From an uncultured Bacteroidota bacterium (lineage in GTDB: Bacteria > Bacteroidota > Bacteroidia > Bacteroidales > SZUA-534), in contig CALABN010000265.1 of the NCBI GenBank assembly GCA_937885735.1, forward strand, positions 1 to 34,389: 34,389 bases of DNA. The letters are read 5' to 3'. The position numbers were made by a program, and so were the translations under genes. A model generated the notes under the pieces. That model was not told the origin of the DNA and searched no databases. It saw only the letters and a program-made list of their open reading frames with translations. The stretch's first letter is position 1. Each line of letters begins with the position of its first letter. This document shows positions 1-9,182 of this stretch, piece after piece.

Positions 1-1367
1 CTTATATCGACGAACAGTCGTCGGAGGACATAGCCGCCCAAAAGGGTACGCCTACCGAACCTGGACAGAACAGCCCGTTCCGCGACCGTCCTATAGAGGA
101 AAACCTCGACCTGTTCAACAAAATGAACCGTGGCGAGATTGAGGAAGGCAAAATGGTGCTCCGTGCCAAAATTGACATGGCAAACCCTAACATGCACTTC
201 CGCGACCCTATCATATACCGCGTTGTGAAACACCCACACCACCGCACAGGAACCAAATGGCAGGCTTATCCTATGTACGATTTCGCACATGGACAAAGCG
301 ACTATTTCGAGGGTGTCACTCACTCTTGCTGCACACTCGAGTTTGTTGTTCACCGCCCTGTATACGATTACTGGATTGACGAGTTGAAACAAGGCAAGGA
401 CCTTGACGACAACCGTCCTCACCAATACGAGTTCAACAAACTGAACCTCAACTATACCCTTATGAGCAAGCGCAATCTGCTCATCTTGGTAAAGGAAGGC
501 CTTGTCAAGGGCTGGGACGACCCTCGAATGCCGACTATCTGCGGATTCCGCCGTCGTGGATACACTCCTGAATCTATCCGCAATTTTGTTGACAAGATTG
601 GCTATACAACATACGATGCCTTGAACGATTTCGCCTTGCTCGAAAGTTCAATCCGCGAGGATTTGAATGCCCGCGCCACCCGCGTTTCAGCCGTGCTCAA
701 TCCTGTAAAGTGCATCATTACAAACTATCCTGAAGGAAAGGTTGAGGAACTTGAGGCCATCAACAATCCTGAAGATCCGAACGCAGGAACCCACACTATC
801 GAGTTCAGCCGCGAATTGTGGATTGAGCGCGACGACTTTATGGAAGATGCTCCAAAGAAGTATTTCCGCATGACTCCAGGTCAGGAAGTTCGCCTTAAGA
901 GCGCCTACATTGTTAAATGCACCGGTTGCAAGAAGGATGATGCAGGCAACGTTGTGGAAGTGTACTGCGAGTATGACCCTGAAACACGAAGCGGATTGCC
1001 AGGAAGCGACCGCAAGGTGAAGGGCACACTGCACTGGCTGAGCGTTGGACACTGCCTGCCAGCTGAAGTCCGCCTGTACGACCGTCTGTGGAAGGTTGAA
1101 AACCCACGCGACGAAACGGCGGCCATTCGTGAAGCCAAAGGATGCGAGGCTCTCGATGCCATGAAGGAGATGATAAATCCAGACTCGCTCAATGTGCTGA
1201 CAAACTGCTACGTTGAGAAGTTCCTGGCCAACGTCAAGCCTCTCGACCATTTCCAGTTCCAGCGCATTGGCTACTTCAACGTCGATCCCGACTCAACAGC
1301 CGAACACCTTGTGTTCAACCGCACTGTCGGCCTGAAAGACAGCTGGGCTAAAGAGCAGAAGAAGTAA
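1..1367 (+). CDS. glnS: Glutaminyl-tRNA synthetase, 5'-truncated by window edge
   Basis: Charges tRNA-Gln with glutamine in the cytoplasm (class I aminoacyl-tRNA synthetase). The reading frame is open from base 3, upstream of the first in-frame ATG at 123, so the gene enters from outside the window. About 454 codons are visible against roughly 550-560 for the family, so the N-terminal HIGH-motif region is missing. Seen here: an early segment rich in family signatures (YIDEQSSED, GTPTEPGQNSPFRDR, LRAKIDMANPN), the KMSKS-equivalent LMSKRN, the WDDPRMPT segment after it, and the C-terminal anticodon-binding beta-barrel region ending in FNRTVGLKDSW. It is followed by a hairpin terminator and convergent with the efflux operon. 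The alternative GluRS is less likely because these motifs are of the GlnRS type. Confidence 0.96.
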   Translation, partial: YIDEQSSEDIAAQKGTPTEPGQNSPFRDRPIEENLDLFNKMNRGEIEEGKMVLRAKIDMANPNMHFRDPIIYRVVKHPHHRTGTKWQAYPMYDFAHGQSDYFEGVTHSCCTLEFVVHRPVYDYWIDELKQGKDLDDNRPHQYEFNKLNLNYTLMSKRNLLILVKEGLVKGWDDPRMPTICGFRRRGYTPESIRNFVDKIGYTTYDALNDFALLESSIREDLNARATRVSAVLNPVKCIITNYPEGKVEELEAINNPEDPNAGTHTIEFSRELWIERDDFMEDAPKKYFRMTPGQEVRLKSAYIVKCTGCKKDDAGNVVEVYCEYDPETRSGLPGSDRKVKGTLHWLSVGHCLPAEVRLYDRLWKVENPRDETAAIREAKGCEALDAMKEMINPDSLNVLTNCYVEKFLANVKPLDHFQFQRIGYFNVDPDSTAEHLVFNRTVGLKDSWAKEQKK

Positions 1368-1391
1368 TTTCTTACACACTCAATTATAACC

Positions 1392-1430
1392 AAAAGCCAC
1401 TGTTCAATGTATTTTGAATGGTGGCTTTTA
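1392..1430 (+). terminator. Rho-independent terminator after glnS
   Basis: AAAAGCCAC at 1392-1400 pairs perfectly with GTGGCTTTT at 1421-1429, with further inner pairing (TTCAA/TTGAA) and a T-rich tail. It lies 25 nt after the glnS stop codon. Confidence 0.8.
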
Positions 1431-1483
1431 TTATATCTTGTCGGAATGTCACTTTTTTTTACTTTTTCGACAAAGAATCACAA

Positions 1484-1530
1484 CAAAAAAACAGCAAGCC
1501 CGAAAGCGTTTTTATTTGCTTTCGGGCTTG
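1484..1530 (-). terminator. Terminator of the efflux operon
   Basis: A perfect 13-bp stem, CAAGCCCGAAAGC (1495-1507) with GCTTTCGGGCTTG (1518-1530), encloses a 10-nt loop. On the minus strand it is followed within three bases by a run of seven T (plus-strand A run at 1484-1490), which fits termination of the operon ending at 1613. Confidence 0.8.
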
Positions 1531-1612
1531 TTGCAAAAATCTGTAAGTCTTTAATGCTTACGACTAATTGCCTTCATTTGAATCAAAAATCTTTATTCTG
1601 AATTCTGAATTA

Positions 1613-2950
1613 TCAAAGTGTCAAATCCCTTCCGTAGTAGAAGTCGAGTATCTTAACGCGGAAAATGTATTCATACTTTGCCTGGATGAATGTTGACTGA
1701 GCCTGTGCCAGACGGTTCTTGCTCTCGTTGTACTCGTATGGAGTGACTATGCCGAGATTGAACTTCTCCTGCACATATCGGAACGATTCGTTGGCGCTGT
1801 TGACCGATTTCTCGCTCGACTCGTAACTTTTCATTGCGGCCACGGCGTTCACGTAAACCTGCTGAATCTCTTTCAGTAGCGAGTTTTTTGCCTGCTGAAG
1901 TTCCATTTGCGAGTTCTGGTAGTTCAGTTTGCTGTTTTTCACGTTTGTCCGTGACGACATTCCGTTGAAGATGGGAATGCTAAGCGACAAGCCTATGCTC
2001 TTGCTGCCGTGCACTTCGAGCTGGTCGCTAAATGATGGATTGGGCATGTTCGACATTTTGTAGTAGCTGTTGTTATAGCCCGCACTTGCGCTCAGCGACG
2101 GATATTGCTGGGCCTTGGCAATGGCAACCTGACGGTCGGCGCTCTCTACGGCAAGCTCGCGGCTCCTGATTTCGGGACGCTGCTCAATGGCCTTTTGGTA
2201 AACAGTGTCAACTGACAGCAGGCCTGCAGTCATTTTCGACATGTCGATGTCGGGTTCGGCCACGTCGAAATCATCGGCAATAGGCAGTTCCAGCAGTTGC
2301 TGAAGAGTGATTTTCGATATCCAAAGCGAGTTTTCGCGGTTTATCACGTTGAGTTCCTCCGACGAAGCCTGCGACTCTGTCTCGAGCAGTTTGCCCTCAG
2401 CCATGGTGCCTGCCTCAACCTGCTTGCGGTTTATTTCAACCTGTTCCTGAGTGAGAGCCAGCTGCTCCTTCGATGTTTCGAGCAGTTCCTTGTTCAGCAG
2501 AACATCAAGATATGCCGATGTGATGTTCAGCGCAATGTTGTTTTTGGCTTGCTCAAGGTTTTGAAGCGCCGCCTCGTAGTTCAGCTTGCTCACCTTGGTC
2601 TGGTTATATTTTGCCAGCCCGTTGAACAGCGTCATGTTGGCCGATATGTATGCCGATGTCGATGCCGAGTTGTTGTTCACGTTCACATTGTCGCTGCCTG
2701 TCGATTGGCCGAACGAGAACGATTGGCTCAACCCTGCGTTGACGCTTGGCAGCACGCTGAAGCGCGATTGCTGATAACTGTTCTTTTGCTGTTCAACGCT
2801 CAACTCCTGCTGCTTTACGCTGATGTTGTTGTCGATGGCATAGCCGATGCAACGCTCGAGCGACCATTGGTCTTGTGCCTGCGCAGTTTGTCCGGCAAAA
2901 GCCGAAACAACTGCCGCAACCACAGCCAATGTTATAGTTGTTTTTTGCAT
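1613..2950 (-). CDS. TolC-family outer membrane efflux channel
   Basis: Outer-membrane/periplasmic channel of a tripartite export system. The 445-aa protein starts with a Sec signal peptide (hydrophobic core, cleavage likely near AQA-QD at about residue 25). It then has two long, mostly helical OEP repeats with regular heptad-like Q/N/A-rich stretches (for example around residues 95-200 and 300-420) and a C-terminal segment reading ILDFYYGRDLTL. The length matches TolC/OprM-type proteins. It is the last gene of the ABC-permease-permease-adaptor operon, 31 nt after the adaptor gene, and is followed by a strong terminator. The assignment as partner of this ABC system rests on gene order. The substrate cannot be read from sequence. 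Confidence 0.9.
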   Translation of the reverse strand: MQKTTITLAVVAAVVSAFAGQTAQAQDQWSLERCIGYAIDNNISVKQQELSVEQQKNSYQQSRFSVLPSVNAGLSQSFSFGQSTGSDNVNVNNNSASTSAYISANMTLFNGLAKYNQTKVSKLNYEAALQNLEQAKNNIALNITSAYLDVLLNKELLETSKEQLALTQEQVEINRKQVEAGTMAEGKLLETESQASSEELNVINRENSLWISKITLQQLLELPIADDFDVAEPDIDMSKMTAGLLSVDTVYQKAIEQRPEIRSRELAVESADRQVAIAKAQQYPSLSASAGYNNSYYKMSNMPNPSFSDQLEVHGSKSIGLSLSIPIFNGMSSRTNVKNSKLNYQNSQMELQQAKNSLLKEIQQVYVNAVAAMKSYESSEKSVNSANESFRYVQEKFNLGIVTPYEYNESKNRLAQAQSTFIQAKYEYIFRVKILDFYYGRDLTL

Positions 2951-2981
2951 AGAATTCTAATTATAAATCGCTTATATTGAA

Positions 2982-4085
2982 TTATTTAATCACCGGATTG
3001 CCTTTAACCTGGTCGTTCCAGTCAAGGCCGTTCCTTATTTCGATGTTGATGCCGTCGGTAGAGCCGATTTCAACGTGGCGGCGCTCAAATCGCTGTACGG
3101 CTTCAGTGGAGTCGCTTACAAGCACATTGACAAACGAGCTGTCGTTCTCAAAGAACAGCAGACCCTCCGAGATGGCCATCACGCTGTCGTGGCGCTCCAG
3201 GATGATGTCGGCATTGGCACTGTAGCCCGCGCGGATGAACTTGTCGTCCTGCAACGAAATCTTCGCCTTTATGTCGAACTGCACGGCGCCGTTTGAATCG
3301 ACACCCTTAGGCGAGATGTACTCGAGCACGGCGTCAAACTGCGTATCGACAATAGCTCCGATAGTCACGTTGAGGTGCATTCCCTCGTGTATGCGTCCCA
3401 CTTCAGTCTCGTCGATGGTTCCTTGGAATATCATATCGTTCATATCAGCCACAACGGCAATGGTTGTGCCGTCGTTGAAGGTGTTAGACTGTGTAACGCT
3501 GTTTCCTTCCTTGATAGGCACGTCGATAATCATTCCGTTGATGGTGGAGCGGATAAGCGTGTTGGTGGTGTTTTGCGCCTTTTTGCTCACGCCGTCTTTA
3601 ATTATTTCAAGATTGCTCTGCGCATTGTTGAAGTTCTCAACAGCCTGATTATATGCCAATTCAGCCGACTGGAATTCCGATTCCGAAATCACCTTTTTTT
3701 CGAACAGCTGTTTTTGGCGGTTATAGTTGATGGTCTCATTATCGAGGCTCATCTTCTGCATCTTAACTTGCGACTCGGCCGAGTTGAGCGACTGCACATC
3801 AGGAATAATCTTAACCTTGGCAATAACCTGGCCTTCTTTTACCATTGAGCCAGCCTCAAGGTAGATTTCCTGCACAATGCCCGACACTTGAGGCTTGATA
3901 GGTATCTCCTTGCGCGGAACTATTGAGCCCGTCGCCATTGTCTTGTTTACGATGTTGGTCTTTTGCGGTTTCTCAACGTTGTACACAACAGGTTCCGTCT
4001 TTGTCTTGTTAGCCAGGAAAACAATTGTTCCAATGAACAGCACCACTACAACAACCAGTAGCAGAATCTTAAAAAACTTTTTCAT
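2982..4085 (-). CDS. MacA/HlyD-type periplasmic adaptor subunit
   Basis: Membrane-fusion protein expected to link the inner-membrane ABC permeases to the TolC-like channel. The 367-aa protein has one N-terminal membrane anchor (about residues 7-26). A biotinyl-lipoyl-like half follows (TGSIVPRKEIPIKPQVSG then EIYLEAGSMVKEGQVIAKV), then a helical hairpin (about 80-150), the second lipoyl half (MIIDVPIKEGNSV) and beta-barrel domains. A strongly hydrophobic anchor without a lipobox suggests an integral rather than lipid-anchored adaptor. The start at 4085 puts the hydrophobic segment immediately after MKKFFK. A 140-nt repeat-bearing gap separates it from the upstream permease, so a second promoter there is possible, but none is clear. 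Confidence 0.92.
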   Translation of the reverse strand: MKKFFKILLLVVVVVLFIGTIVFLANKTKTEPVVYNVEKPQKTNIVNKTMATGSIVPRKEIPIKPQVSGIVQEIYLEAGSMVKEGQVIAKVKIIPDVQSLNSAESQVKMQKMSLDNETINYNRQKQLFEKKVISESEFQSAELAYNQAVENFNNAQSNLEIIKDGVSKKAQNTTNTLIRSTINGMIIDVPIKEGNSVTQSNTFNDGTTIAVVADMNDMIFQGTIDETEVGRIHEGMHLNVTIGAIVDTQFDAVLEYISPKGVDSNGAVQFDIKAKISLQDDKFIRAGYSANADIILERHDSVMAISEGLLFFENDSSFVNVLVSDSTEAVQRFERRHVEIGSTDGINIEIRNGLDWNDQVKGNPVIK

Positions 4086-4120
4086 CTATTTAGTATTTAA
4101 TGGTTTATATTTCTAGTTCC

Positions 4121-4221
4121 TTGCCGTTGGCCATTGGCCGTTGACAGTTAGCATTTACCTTATATCCTTCTTTTTTATTATAAATTGAAAATATCCTAAA
4201 TCCTACATTCTAAATCCTAAA
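4121..4221. repeat. Degenerate short-period repeats in the intra-operon gap
   Basis: The gap between permease and adaptor genes contains two patches of short imperfect tandem words: GCCGTTG repeated around GGCCATTGGCC at 4121-4147, and TCCTAAA/TTCTAAA-type words at 4192-4221. They resemble other patches in this window (1590-1610, 21480-21510, 30330-30600). No coding potential is visible. Confidence 0.45.
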
Positions 4222-4225
4222 TGAA

Positions 4226-5473
4226 CTACTCTTCCCTAATAGCGTCAATAGGTTTTATCTTGACGGCGCGCATTGCGGGAAGCAAGCCAGCACACGCGCC
4301 CGATACTATCAATATGGCCAGGCAGATGAGTCCGACATTCAGGTTGATGCCAGGGTTCATAAATATTGACTCCTCTGACGACATAGCCAGGCCCAGGCCC
4401 TCATTTATGAGCACGCCGAGCACAAGCCCCATATAGCCAGCCACAATTGTCAGGAACACCGATTCCATCATTATCTGCTTGATTATGTTGGCAGGCGATG
4501 CCCCGATGGCCCGCTTGATGCCTATTTCCTGCGTGCGCTCCTTCACAATTACAAGCATAATGTTGCTAATGCCTATTATTCCAGCCAAAAGAGTGCCCAG
4601 TCCGACAAGCCAAATAAGTATGTCAACACCCAGAAAGAGATTGCTTATCTGCCCGAACTGCTTGGCCAGGTTGACGTGCTGGAGAGCTTCGGTGTCGTCA
4701 GGCGACACGTCTTTATGCCGGCTGCGGATAAACCGCATCACATCATCTTCCACATCGCCAATGTTTTGTGACGGCTTTGCCGCAATAAGCAGCATATCCA
4801 CCTCGTCGCCACGGTTGTATGTCTGCTGCATAGTGGTGAAAGGCAGTCGGACAGCCGTTTCCGAGTCGAACCCGAGCGTTATGTTGTCGCGCACGTTGTA
4901 TGAGCCCACCACAGTGTAGTACACTCCGCCTACGTTCACATTTTTGCCTATGGGGTCTTCGCCGTTAGGGAAAAGGTTCTCGCGTACGCGCGGGCCAATG
5001 ACACATACCTTTCGGCGATTTTTGATATCGATGTCGTTGATGTATCGGCCACAAACCATATTCAGGTATTCGACGCGGGTAGTGACTGGGTATTCGCCCA
5101 CAATGTTGCAATCAGACGAGCGTATGTTGTAGGTGACACCAGTAGAACTCCAGTTGATAATGCGCGGCACAACGGCATCGAGTTCAGGAAATTGCTTGTT
5201 CACTGCTTCAACATCGCTGTTGTTGAACTCCCACCAGTGGTTGCGCCTGAAACCGCCATACGGTATTGTGGTGCGGCTTGTAAACATTATCGACGAGTTT
5301 TTGGCAATGTTCTTGAATTGGTTTTCAACGCCGTTCTGCAGACCGTTGCCCATGCCGTAGAGCGTAATCAGCATAAACAGTCCCCAAAACACGCCAAAGG
5401 CAGTAAGAATGGAGCGAGTCTTGTTCTTGCTTATGGCTTGCCAAATCTCCTTATATAAATCAGTATCAATCAT
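4226..5473 (-). CDS. MacB/FtsX-type ABC transporter permease (second copy)
   Basis: Inner-membrane permease of a type VII (mechanotransmission) ABC exporter. The 415-aa protein has the MacB layout: a cytoplasmic start, a first TM (about 23-45), a large periplasmic domain (about 46-270), then three TMs (about 283-310, 338-358, 382-402). The FtsX core reads IIGISNIMLVIVKERTQEIGIKR-like, with GA(S)P and a terminal GLLPAMRAVKIKPIDAIREE. Unlike E. coli MacB, the ATPase is a separate gene. It lies 27 nt downstream of a paralogous permease with the same opening pattern (KNK-R-LTAF-V-WG), so the two probably form a heterodimer. Substrate unknown. Confidence 0.93.
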   Translation of the reverse strand: MIDTDLYKEIWQAISKNKTRSILTAFGVFWGLFMLITLYGMGNGLQNGVENQFKNIAKNSSIMFTSRTTIPYGGFRRNHWWEFNNSDVEAVNKQFPELDAVVPRIINWSSTGVTYNIRSSDCNIVGEYPVTTRVEYLNMVCGRYINDIDIKNRRKVCVIGPRVRENLFPNGEDPIGKNVNVGGVYYTVVGSYNVRDNITLGFDSETAVRLPFTTMQQTYNRGDEVDMLLIAAKPSQNIGDVEDDVMRFIRSRHKDVSPDDTEALQHVNLAKQFGQISNLFLGVDILIWLVGLGTLLAGIIGISNIMLVIVKERTQEIGIKRAIGASPANIIKQIMMESVFLTIVAGYMGLVLGVLINEGLGLAMSSEESIFMNPGINLNVGLICLAILIVSGACAGLLPAMRAVKIKPIDAIREE

Positions 5474-5500
5474 TTCAATTAAAAAGTCAATAATAAGAAA

Positions 5501-6769
5501 TCACTCGTATCTCAAAGCCTCGATAGGCCTGATTCGTGCGGCTTTTATGGCAGGGATGAGTCCTGCAATGGTTCCGCATATTATCAGCAGCACAGTAGCG
5601 CCAATGGCAATGCCAATGTCGGCATTAGGATTGATGAACATAAGCATGTCGCCGGCCGCGTCGGTTGTTTCGGGCCTGCTTGCCAGCATCTGGTCGTTGA
5701 TGTGGTCAACAACTTCCATCACTGCCACGCCCAGCACCATTCCCATATATCCTGCCAAAGTGGTAATGAACACCGCTTCTGAAATAATCAGGCTCACAAC
5801 CGAGCCAGGCCTTGCTCCTAGGGCCTTCCGCACGCCAATCTCGCGGGTGCGCTCCTTTACAACAATCATCATGATATTGCTTACGCCCACAATGCCCGAA
5901 ATAAGCGTGCCTATGCCTATTAGCCAGATGAACAGGCTGATGCCGTTGAAGAGCTTCTGCGTTTCGCCAATTCGCTCGTTCATGTTCGATATGTACAAAG
6001 CCGAATTGTCGGCAGGGTCGAACTGGTGCAGAGCGGCCATTTTCCTGCGTATCTCGGCTTCAACATGCTGGCTCTGCTCAATGCTAGCGCCAGGAGCGGT
6101 GGTGAGTTCGAAGTTTGTCACCCGGTTATTGCCGCGCAGCAGCTGGGCAGTTGTAAACGGCGTGTAGATGAAGCGGTTGTCCCATTCAGAATCACGGTAA
6201 ACGCCTACTACGCGGAACAGGATGTTGTTAATCTTGATGTATTCGCCGATGGCGTTTTCGCCGTTAGGGAAGACAGCCTTTTCAACATCTTCGCCAATAA
6301 CAGCCACCTTGCGCCGCAGCTTCAGGTCGGTGTCGTTGATGAATCGCCCTGTTTTTACTGTTATGTTTTCGCTGGCAACAATTGCAGGATAAACACCGCG
6401 AGTGCTGAAACTTGCGTAGTTGCTGCCATGAACAACGTTTGAGCTCCACATTTGCAGTATGGGCGATATGGCGTCCAGGCCTTCAATCTCGTTTTCAATC
6501 AGGTCAATGTCCTGGTTAGTGAATTGTATCCAGCGGTTTTTCTTCAGTCCGTTGTAGTCCATGCTGGTATATTGAGGCCACACAATCATCAGGTTGCTAG
6601 CATCGGCCTCGAAATTCATCATTATGGCGTTTTTGAGCCCGTTGCCCGAACTCAGCAGCACAATAAGAATGAATATTCCCCAAGCCACGCTGAATGCGGT
6701 GAGCACAGTGCGCAGCTTGTTTTTGCGCATTGTAGAAAGAATCTCTTGCCATTTGTCTATATCAAACAT
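5501..6769 (-). CDS. MacB/FtsX-type ABC transporter permease (first copy)
   Basis: Paralogue of the next gene, 422 aa, with the same MacB periplasmic core domain flanked by one N-terminal TM (about 24-44) and three C-terminal TMs. The FtsX signature (GIVGVSNIMMIVVKERTREI, then GVRKALGA-P) and the ending AARIRPIEALRYE are seen directly. Its start codon lies inside the 3' end of the ATPase gene (13-nt overlap), which indicates translational coupling and supports equal production of ATPase and permease. It probably pairs with the neighbouring permease and the separate ATPase. Confidence 0.93.
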   Translation of the reverse strand: MFDIDKWQEILSTMRKNKLRTVLTAFSVAWGIFILIVLLSSGNGLKNAIMMNFEADASNLMIVWPQYTSMDYNGLKKNRWIQFTNQDIDLIENEIEGLDAISPILQMWSSNVVHGSNYASFSTRGVYPAIVASENITVKTGRFINDTDLKLRRKVAVIGEDVEKAVFPNGENAIGEYIKINNILFRVVGVYRDSEWDNRFIYTPFTTAQLLRGNNRVTNFELTTAPGASIEQSQHVEAEIRRKMAALHQFDPADNSALYISNMNERIGETQKLFNGISLFIWLIGIGTLISGIVGVSNIMMIVVKERTREIGVRKALGARPGSVVSLIISEAVFITTLAGYMGMVLGVAVMEVVDHINDQMLASRPETTDAAGDMLMFINPNADIGIAIGATVLLIICGTIAGLIPAIKAARIRPIEALRYE

Positions 6770-7461
6770 TCCTTGGCAATTTTAATCTGGTTTCTGGTAT
6801 CTGACTCTATCACGCCGTCTTTCAGGAAAACGGTGCGGCTGGTCATGTCGGCAATGTCGCGCTCGTGAGTTACAATTATGATGGTCTTGCCCTCCTTGTT
6901 CACTTCCTGAAGGATGTCCATGACCTCGTACGAAGTCTTGGTGTCAAGAGCGCCAGTAGGCTCGTCGGCAAGGATAACCTTCGGGTTGGCTATGAGAGCG
7001 CGGGCAATGGCAATGCGCTGCTTCTGTCCGCCCGACATCTCGTTAGGCATGTGCTCGGCGTGAGTAGCCAATCCCACGCGCTCCAGATACTCGTAGGCCA
7101 TCTGGTTGCGCTTTTTGCGGCTGACGCCCTGGTAATAGAGCGGGAGCGCCACGTTCTCGAGTGCGTTCTTGAACGTTATCAGGTTGAATTGCTGAAATAC
7201 AAATCCGAGCATCTTGTTACGGTAGGCGGCGGCTTTTTTCTCGCTCATGTTCATCACAAGCTCGCCGTTGAGGTAGTAGGCGCCCTCGTCGTAATTGTCG
7301 AGGATGCCCAGGATGTTCAGCAGCGTTGACTTTCCCGACCCCGAACTGCCCATTATCGAAACCAGTTCGCCCTCTTCAATGTTAAGGTTGATGCCTTTGA
7401 GCACGTGAAGCGGCGAGCCTCCCGTGAAGTACGATTTATGCAGATTCTCAATCCGTATCAT
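6757..7461 (-). CDS. MacB/LolD-type ABC transporter ATP-binding protein
   Basis: ATPase that powers the two FtsX-like permeases from the cytoplasmic face. The 234-aa protein is of standard size for the LolD/MacB subfamily. Visible motifs are Walker [10 protein letters not shown] (about 38-46), Q-loop FVFQQFN (about 87-93), ABC signature MSGGQKQR (142-149), Walker [13 protein letters not shown] (about 162-173) and the switch histidine in IIIVTHERD (H199). It is the first gene of the five-gene operon, and its 3' end overlaps the first permease by 13 nt. No convincing TAnnTTTG box was found in the 292-nt gap upstream, so the promoter is unassigned. Confidence 0.95.
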   Translation of the reverse strand: MIRIENLHKSYFTGGSPLHVLKGINLNIEEGELVSIMGSSGSGKSTLLNILGILDNYDEGAYYLNGELVMNMSEKKAAAYRNKMLGFVFQQFNLITFKNALENVALPLYYQGVSRKKRNQMAYEYLERVGLATHAEHMPNEMSGGQKQRIAIARALIANPKVILADEPTGALDTKTSYEVMDILQEVNKEGKTIIIVTHERDIADMTSRTVFLKDGVIESDTRNQIKIAKECLI

Positions 7462-7753
7462 CTTTTTGTTTTATTGAAAATACGATAGATAGACTGCAAA
7501 TATTATGCAATGTTACAGTTTGACTGAAAATTTTTTTACTATGTCATAATATTGAGCAAAAAGAATAAAAATTGACGAATAGTATATTCGTTGATGAAGT
7601 GTGGTGTATACGTGAGATATGAAATGATATCTGAATATATTGAGATCAATGATACATTCCAACCTTCTCCCGTCCAAGACAAATTTATCGACCAGCGTCC
7701 TTTTATCTTTCAAAATACGTTTGTTAATTTGTTATTGTATAAATCTAACAACT

Positions 7754-9025
7754 ATGAACCGCTTATTTTTAACTACAATCGGGGTGTTGTGCTTTGCCAC
7801 ATTGAACGCCCAGACCACAAAAGAGGAAATGCTTGCCAATCCAAGCCTGATGAACAGCAACGGATTGGTGTACCAAACCAACTTCAAGCCACAGACACCT
7901 GCGCCTAAAGGCTACAAACCATTCTACATCAGCCACTACGGCCGTCACGGGTCGCGCTACCACTACACTGGTTTCGACTATATGACGCTACGCAACACAA
8001 TGGTTTCTGCCGACGAAGCCAACGCACTTACACCTACAGGCAAGGACTTGAAAGACCGCATCTGCAAACTCTACGATGACGGCTACAACCGCGCTGGCGA
8101 CCTTACACGCACTGGCTTTATGCAACATCAAGGCATTGCCGAGCGTATGGTCAACTCGTTCCCTGAAATATTTGCCGACGGCGCAAAAATCGACGTCAAG
8201 TCATCAACATCGCACCGCGTGATTATGAGTATGGACGCCTTCCTTCAGAAACTCAACGCCTTGCGCCCAAACCTCAACATCTACACCGAGTCGAGCAAGC
8301 GCCTTATGTCGTACATCAACAACGAAAAGAAAGACTCTCTTAACGTATATCTGCGTGGTGCTGAATGGAACAAGGTCAACAGCGAATTCGGACAGCAAAT
8401 CATTCAACCAGAACGCTTTGTCAACACAATATTTGCCGACACCGCTTACGCAAAGTCGAAAGTCAACGGTTTCCAACTGATGCGCAAACTGTACGAAATC
8501 AACAGCACAATGCAAGGCATTGACGACCTCGACTTCGACTTCAGCGACTTCTTCACTCAAGAGGAACTGTTCAACAACTGGCAACTGCAAAACGTTTACT
8601 GGTACAGCAACTACAGCACCTGCCCATACACCAAGAGCCACGGCGCAAAATTGGCCAAGGCACTTCTGACAAACTTCCTTGACGAAGCCGACAAGGCCAT
8701 TGCAGGCAACGGCACAAGCGTCACTCTGCGTTTCGGCCACGACACTGGACTTCTGCCATTGGCAAGCCTTATGGGACTTGAAGGTTGCAACGCCGAGGTG
8801 ACAGATCTTGCCGAACTTTACAAGGTTTGGTGCGACTACAAGATTATCCCTATGGCAGGCAACCTGCAGATGATTTTCTACAAGTCGGACAAGTCAAACG
8901 ACATTCTTGTAAAGGTGTTGCTAAACGAAAACGAAGTGAAACTTCCTATCGAAAGCAAGACAGCACCTTACTACAACTGGTCGGAAGTTGAAGCCTACTA
9001 CCGCGACATTATTGCCAAAATGTAA
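7754..9025 (+). CDS. Secreted histidine-type acid phosphatase / phytase-like protein
   Basis: Branch-2 histidine phosphatase family (acid phosphatase, phytase, MINPP), expected to hydrolyse phosphomonoesters in the periplasm or outside the cell. The 423-aa form starts at 7754, where a signal peptide begins (MNRLFLTTIGVLCFATLNA). The 38 codons in frame upstream are not signal-like and are probably untranslated. The catalytic RHGxR motif is residues 64-68 (RHGSR), with H65 as the expected phosphohistidine. The proton-donor motif is HD at 329-330 (GHDTGLLPL). HD is typical of acid phosphatases/phytases, whereas MINPP enzymes have HAE. It is monocistronic, with a strong terminator directly after. 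Substrate (inositol phosphates or other) is inference only. Confidence 0.88.
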   Translation: MNRLFLTTIGVLCFATLNAQTTKEEMLANPSLMNSNGLVYQTNFKPQTPAPKGYKPFYISHYGRHGSRYHYTGFDYMTLRNTMVSADEANALTPTGKDLKDRICKLYDDGYNRAGDLTRTGFMQHQGIAERMVNSFPEIFADGAKIDVKSSTSHRVIMSMDAFLQKLNALRPNLNIYTESSKRLMSYINNEKKDSLNVYLRGAEWNKVNSEFGQQIIQPERFVNTIFADTAYAKSKVNGFQLMRKLYEINSTMQGIDDLDFDFSDFFTQEELFNNWQLQNVYWYSNYSTCPYTKSHGAKLAKALLTNFLDEADKAIAGNGTSVTLRFGHDTGLLPLASLMGLEGCNAEVTDLAELYKVWCDYKIIPMAGNLQMIFYKSDKSNDILVKVLLNENEVKLPIESKTAPYYNWSEVEAYYRDIIAKM

Positions 9026-9046
9026 TCAACAAACGATACCAAAATG

Positions 9047-9077
9047 GCCCTGGACCTTTTGTTCAGGGCTTTTTTTT
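9047..9077 (+). terminator. Rho-independent terminator after the phosphatase
   Basis: GCCCTGGAC (9047-9055) pairs with GTTCAGGGC (9061-9069) as nine pairs including one G-U, followed directly by eight T. Confidence 0.85.
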
Positions 9078-9117
9078 GCACGTTTTTGTCAAAATGCCAG
9101 ATAGACAAAACATCTTG

Positions 9118-9148
9118 TTTGCACATATAATAAAATGTATTAGTTTTG
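9118..9148 (+). promoter_or_regulatory. Bacteroidota-type promoter for the gene at 9183
   Basis: TTTG at 9118-9121, a 19-nt spacer, then TAGTTTTG at 9141-9148 match the -33/-7 consensus (TTTG, TAnnTTTG) exactly. The predicted transcript would have a leader of about 30 nt. Confidence 0.7.
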
Positions 9149-9182
9149 GTAGTCGTTTTTTTCGGCATCTATCTAACTATTA

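Noticed and set aside
687..1250. 187-codon frame antisense to glnS
   Set aside because: glnS is unambiguous on the plus strand and the antisense product has no recognisable features.
1407..1601. 64-codon plus-strand frame after glnS
   Set aside because: It is encoded across two terminator hairpins; it is not a plausible gene.
2297..2980. 227-codon plus-strand frame opposite the TolC gene
   Set aside because: Composition is Leu/Val/Cys/Arg-rich shadow sequence with no domain; the minus-strand TolC gene explains the region.
5409..6167. Long plus-strand open frame (252 codons) over the permease genes
   Set aside because: It is antisense to a well-supported FtsX permease, low in recognisable motifs and bridges two genes. 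It is a shadow of codon bias.
7513..7713. 66-codon minus-strand frame upstream of the phosphatase
   Set aside because: AT-rich leader region, no start context and no conserved features.
7640..7753. 38-codon N-terminal extension of the phosphatase
   Set aside because: A standard signal peptide begins at 7754; the extension is not signal-like.
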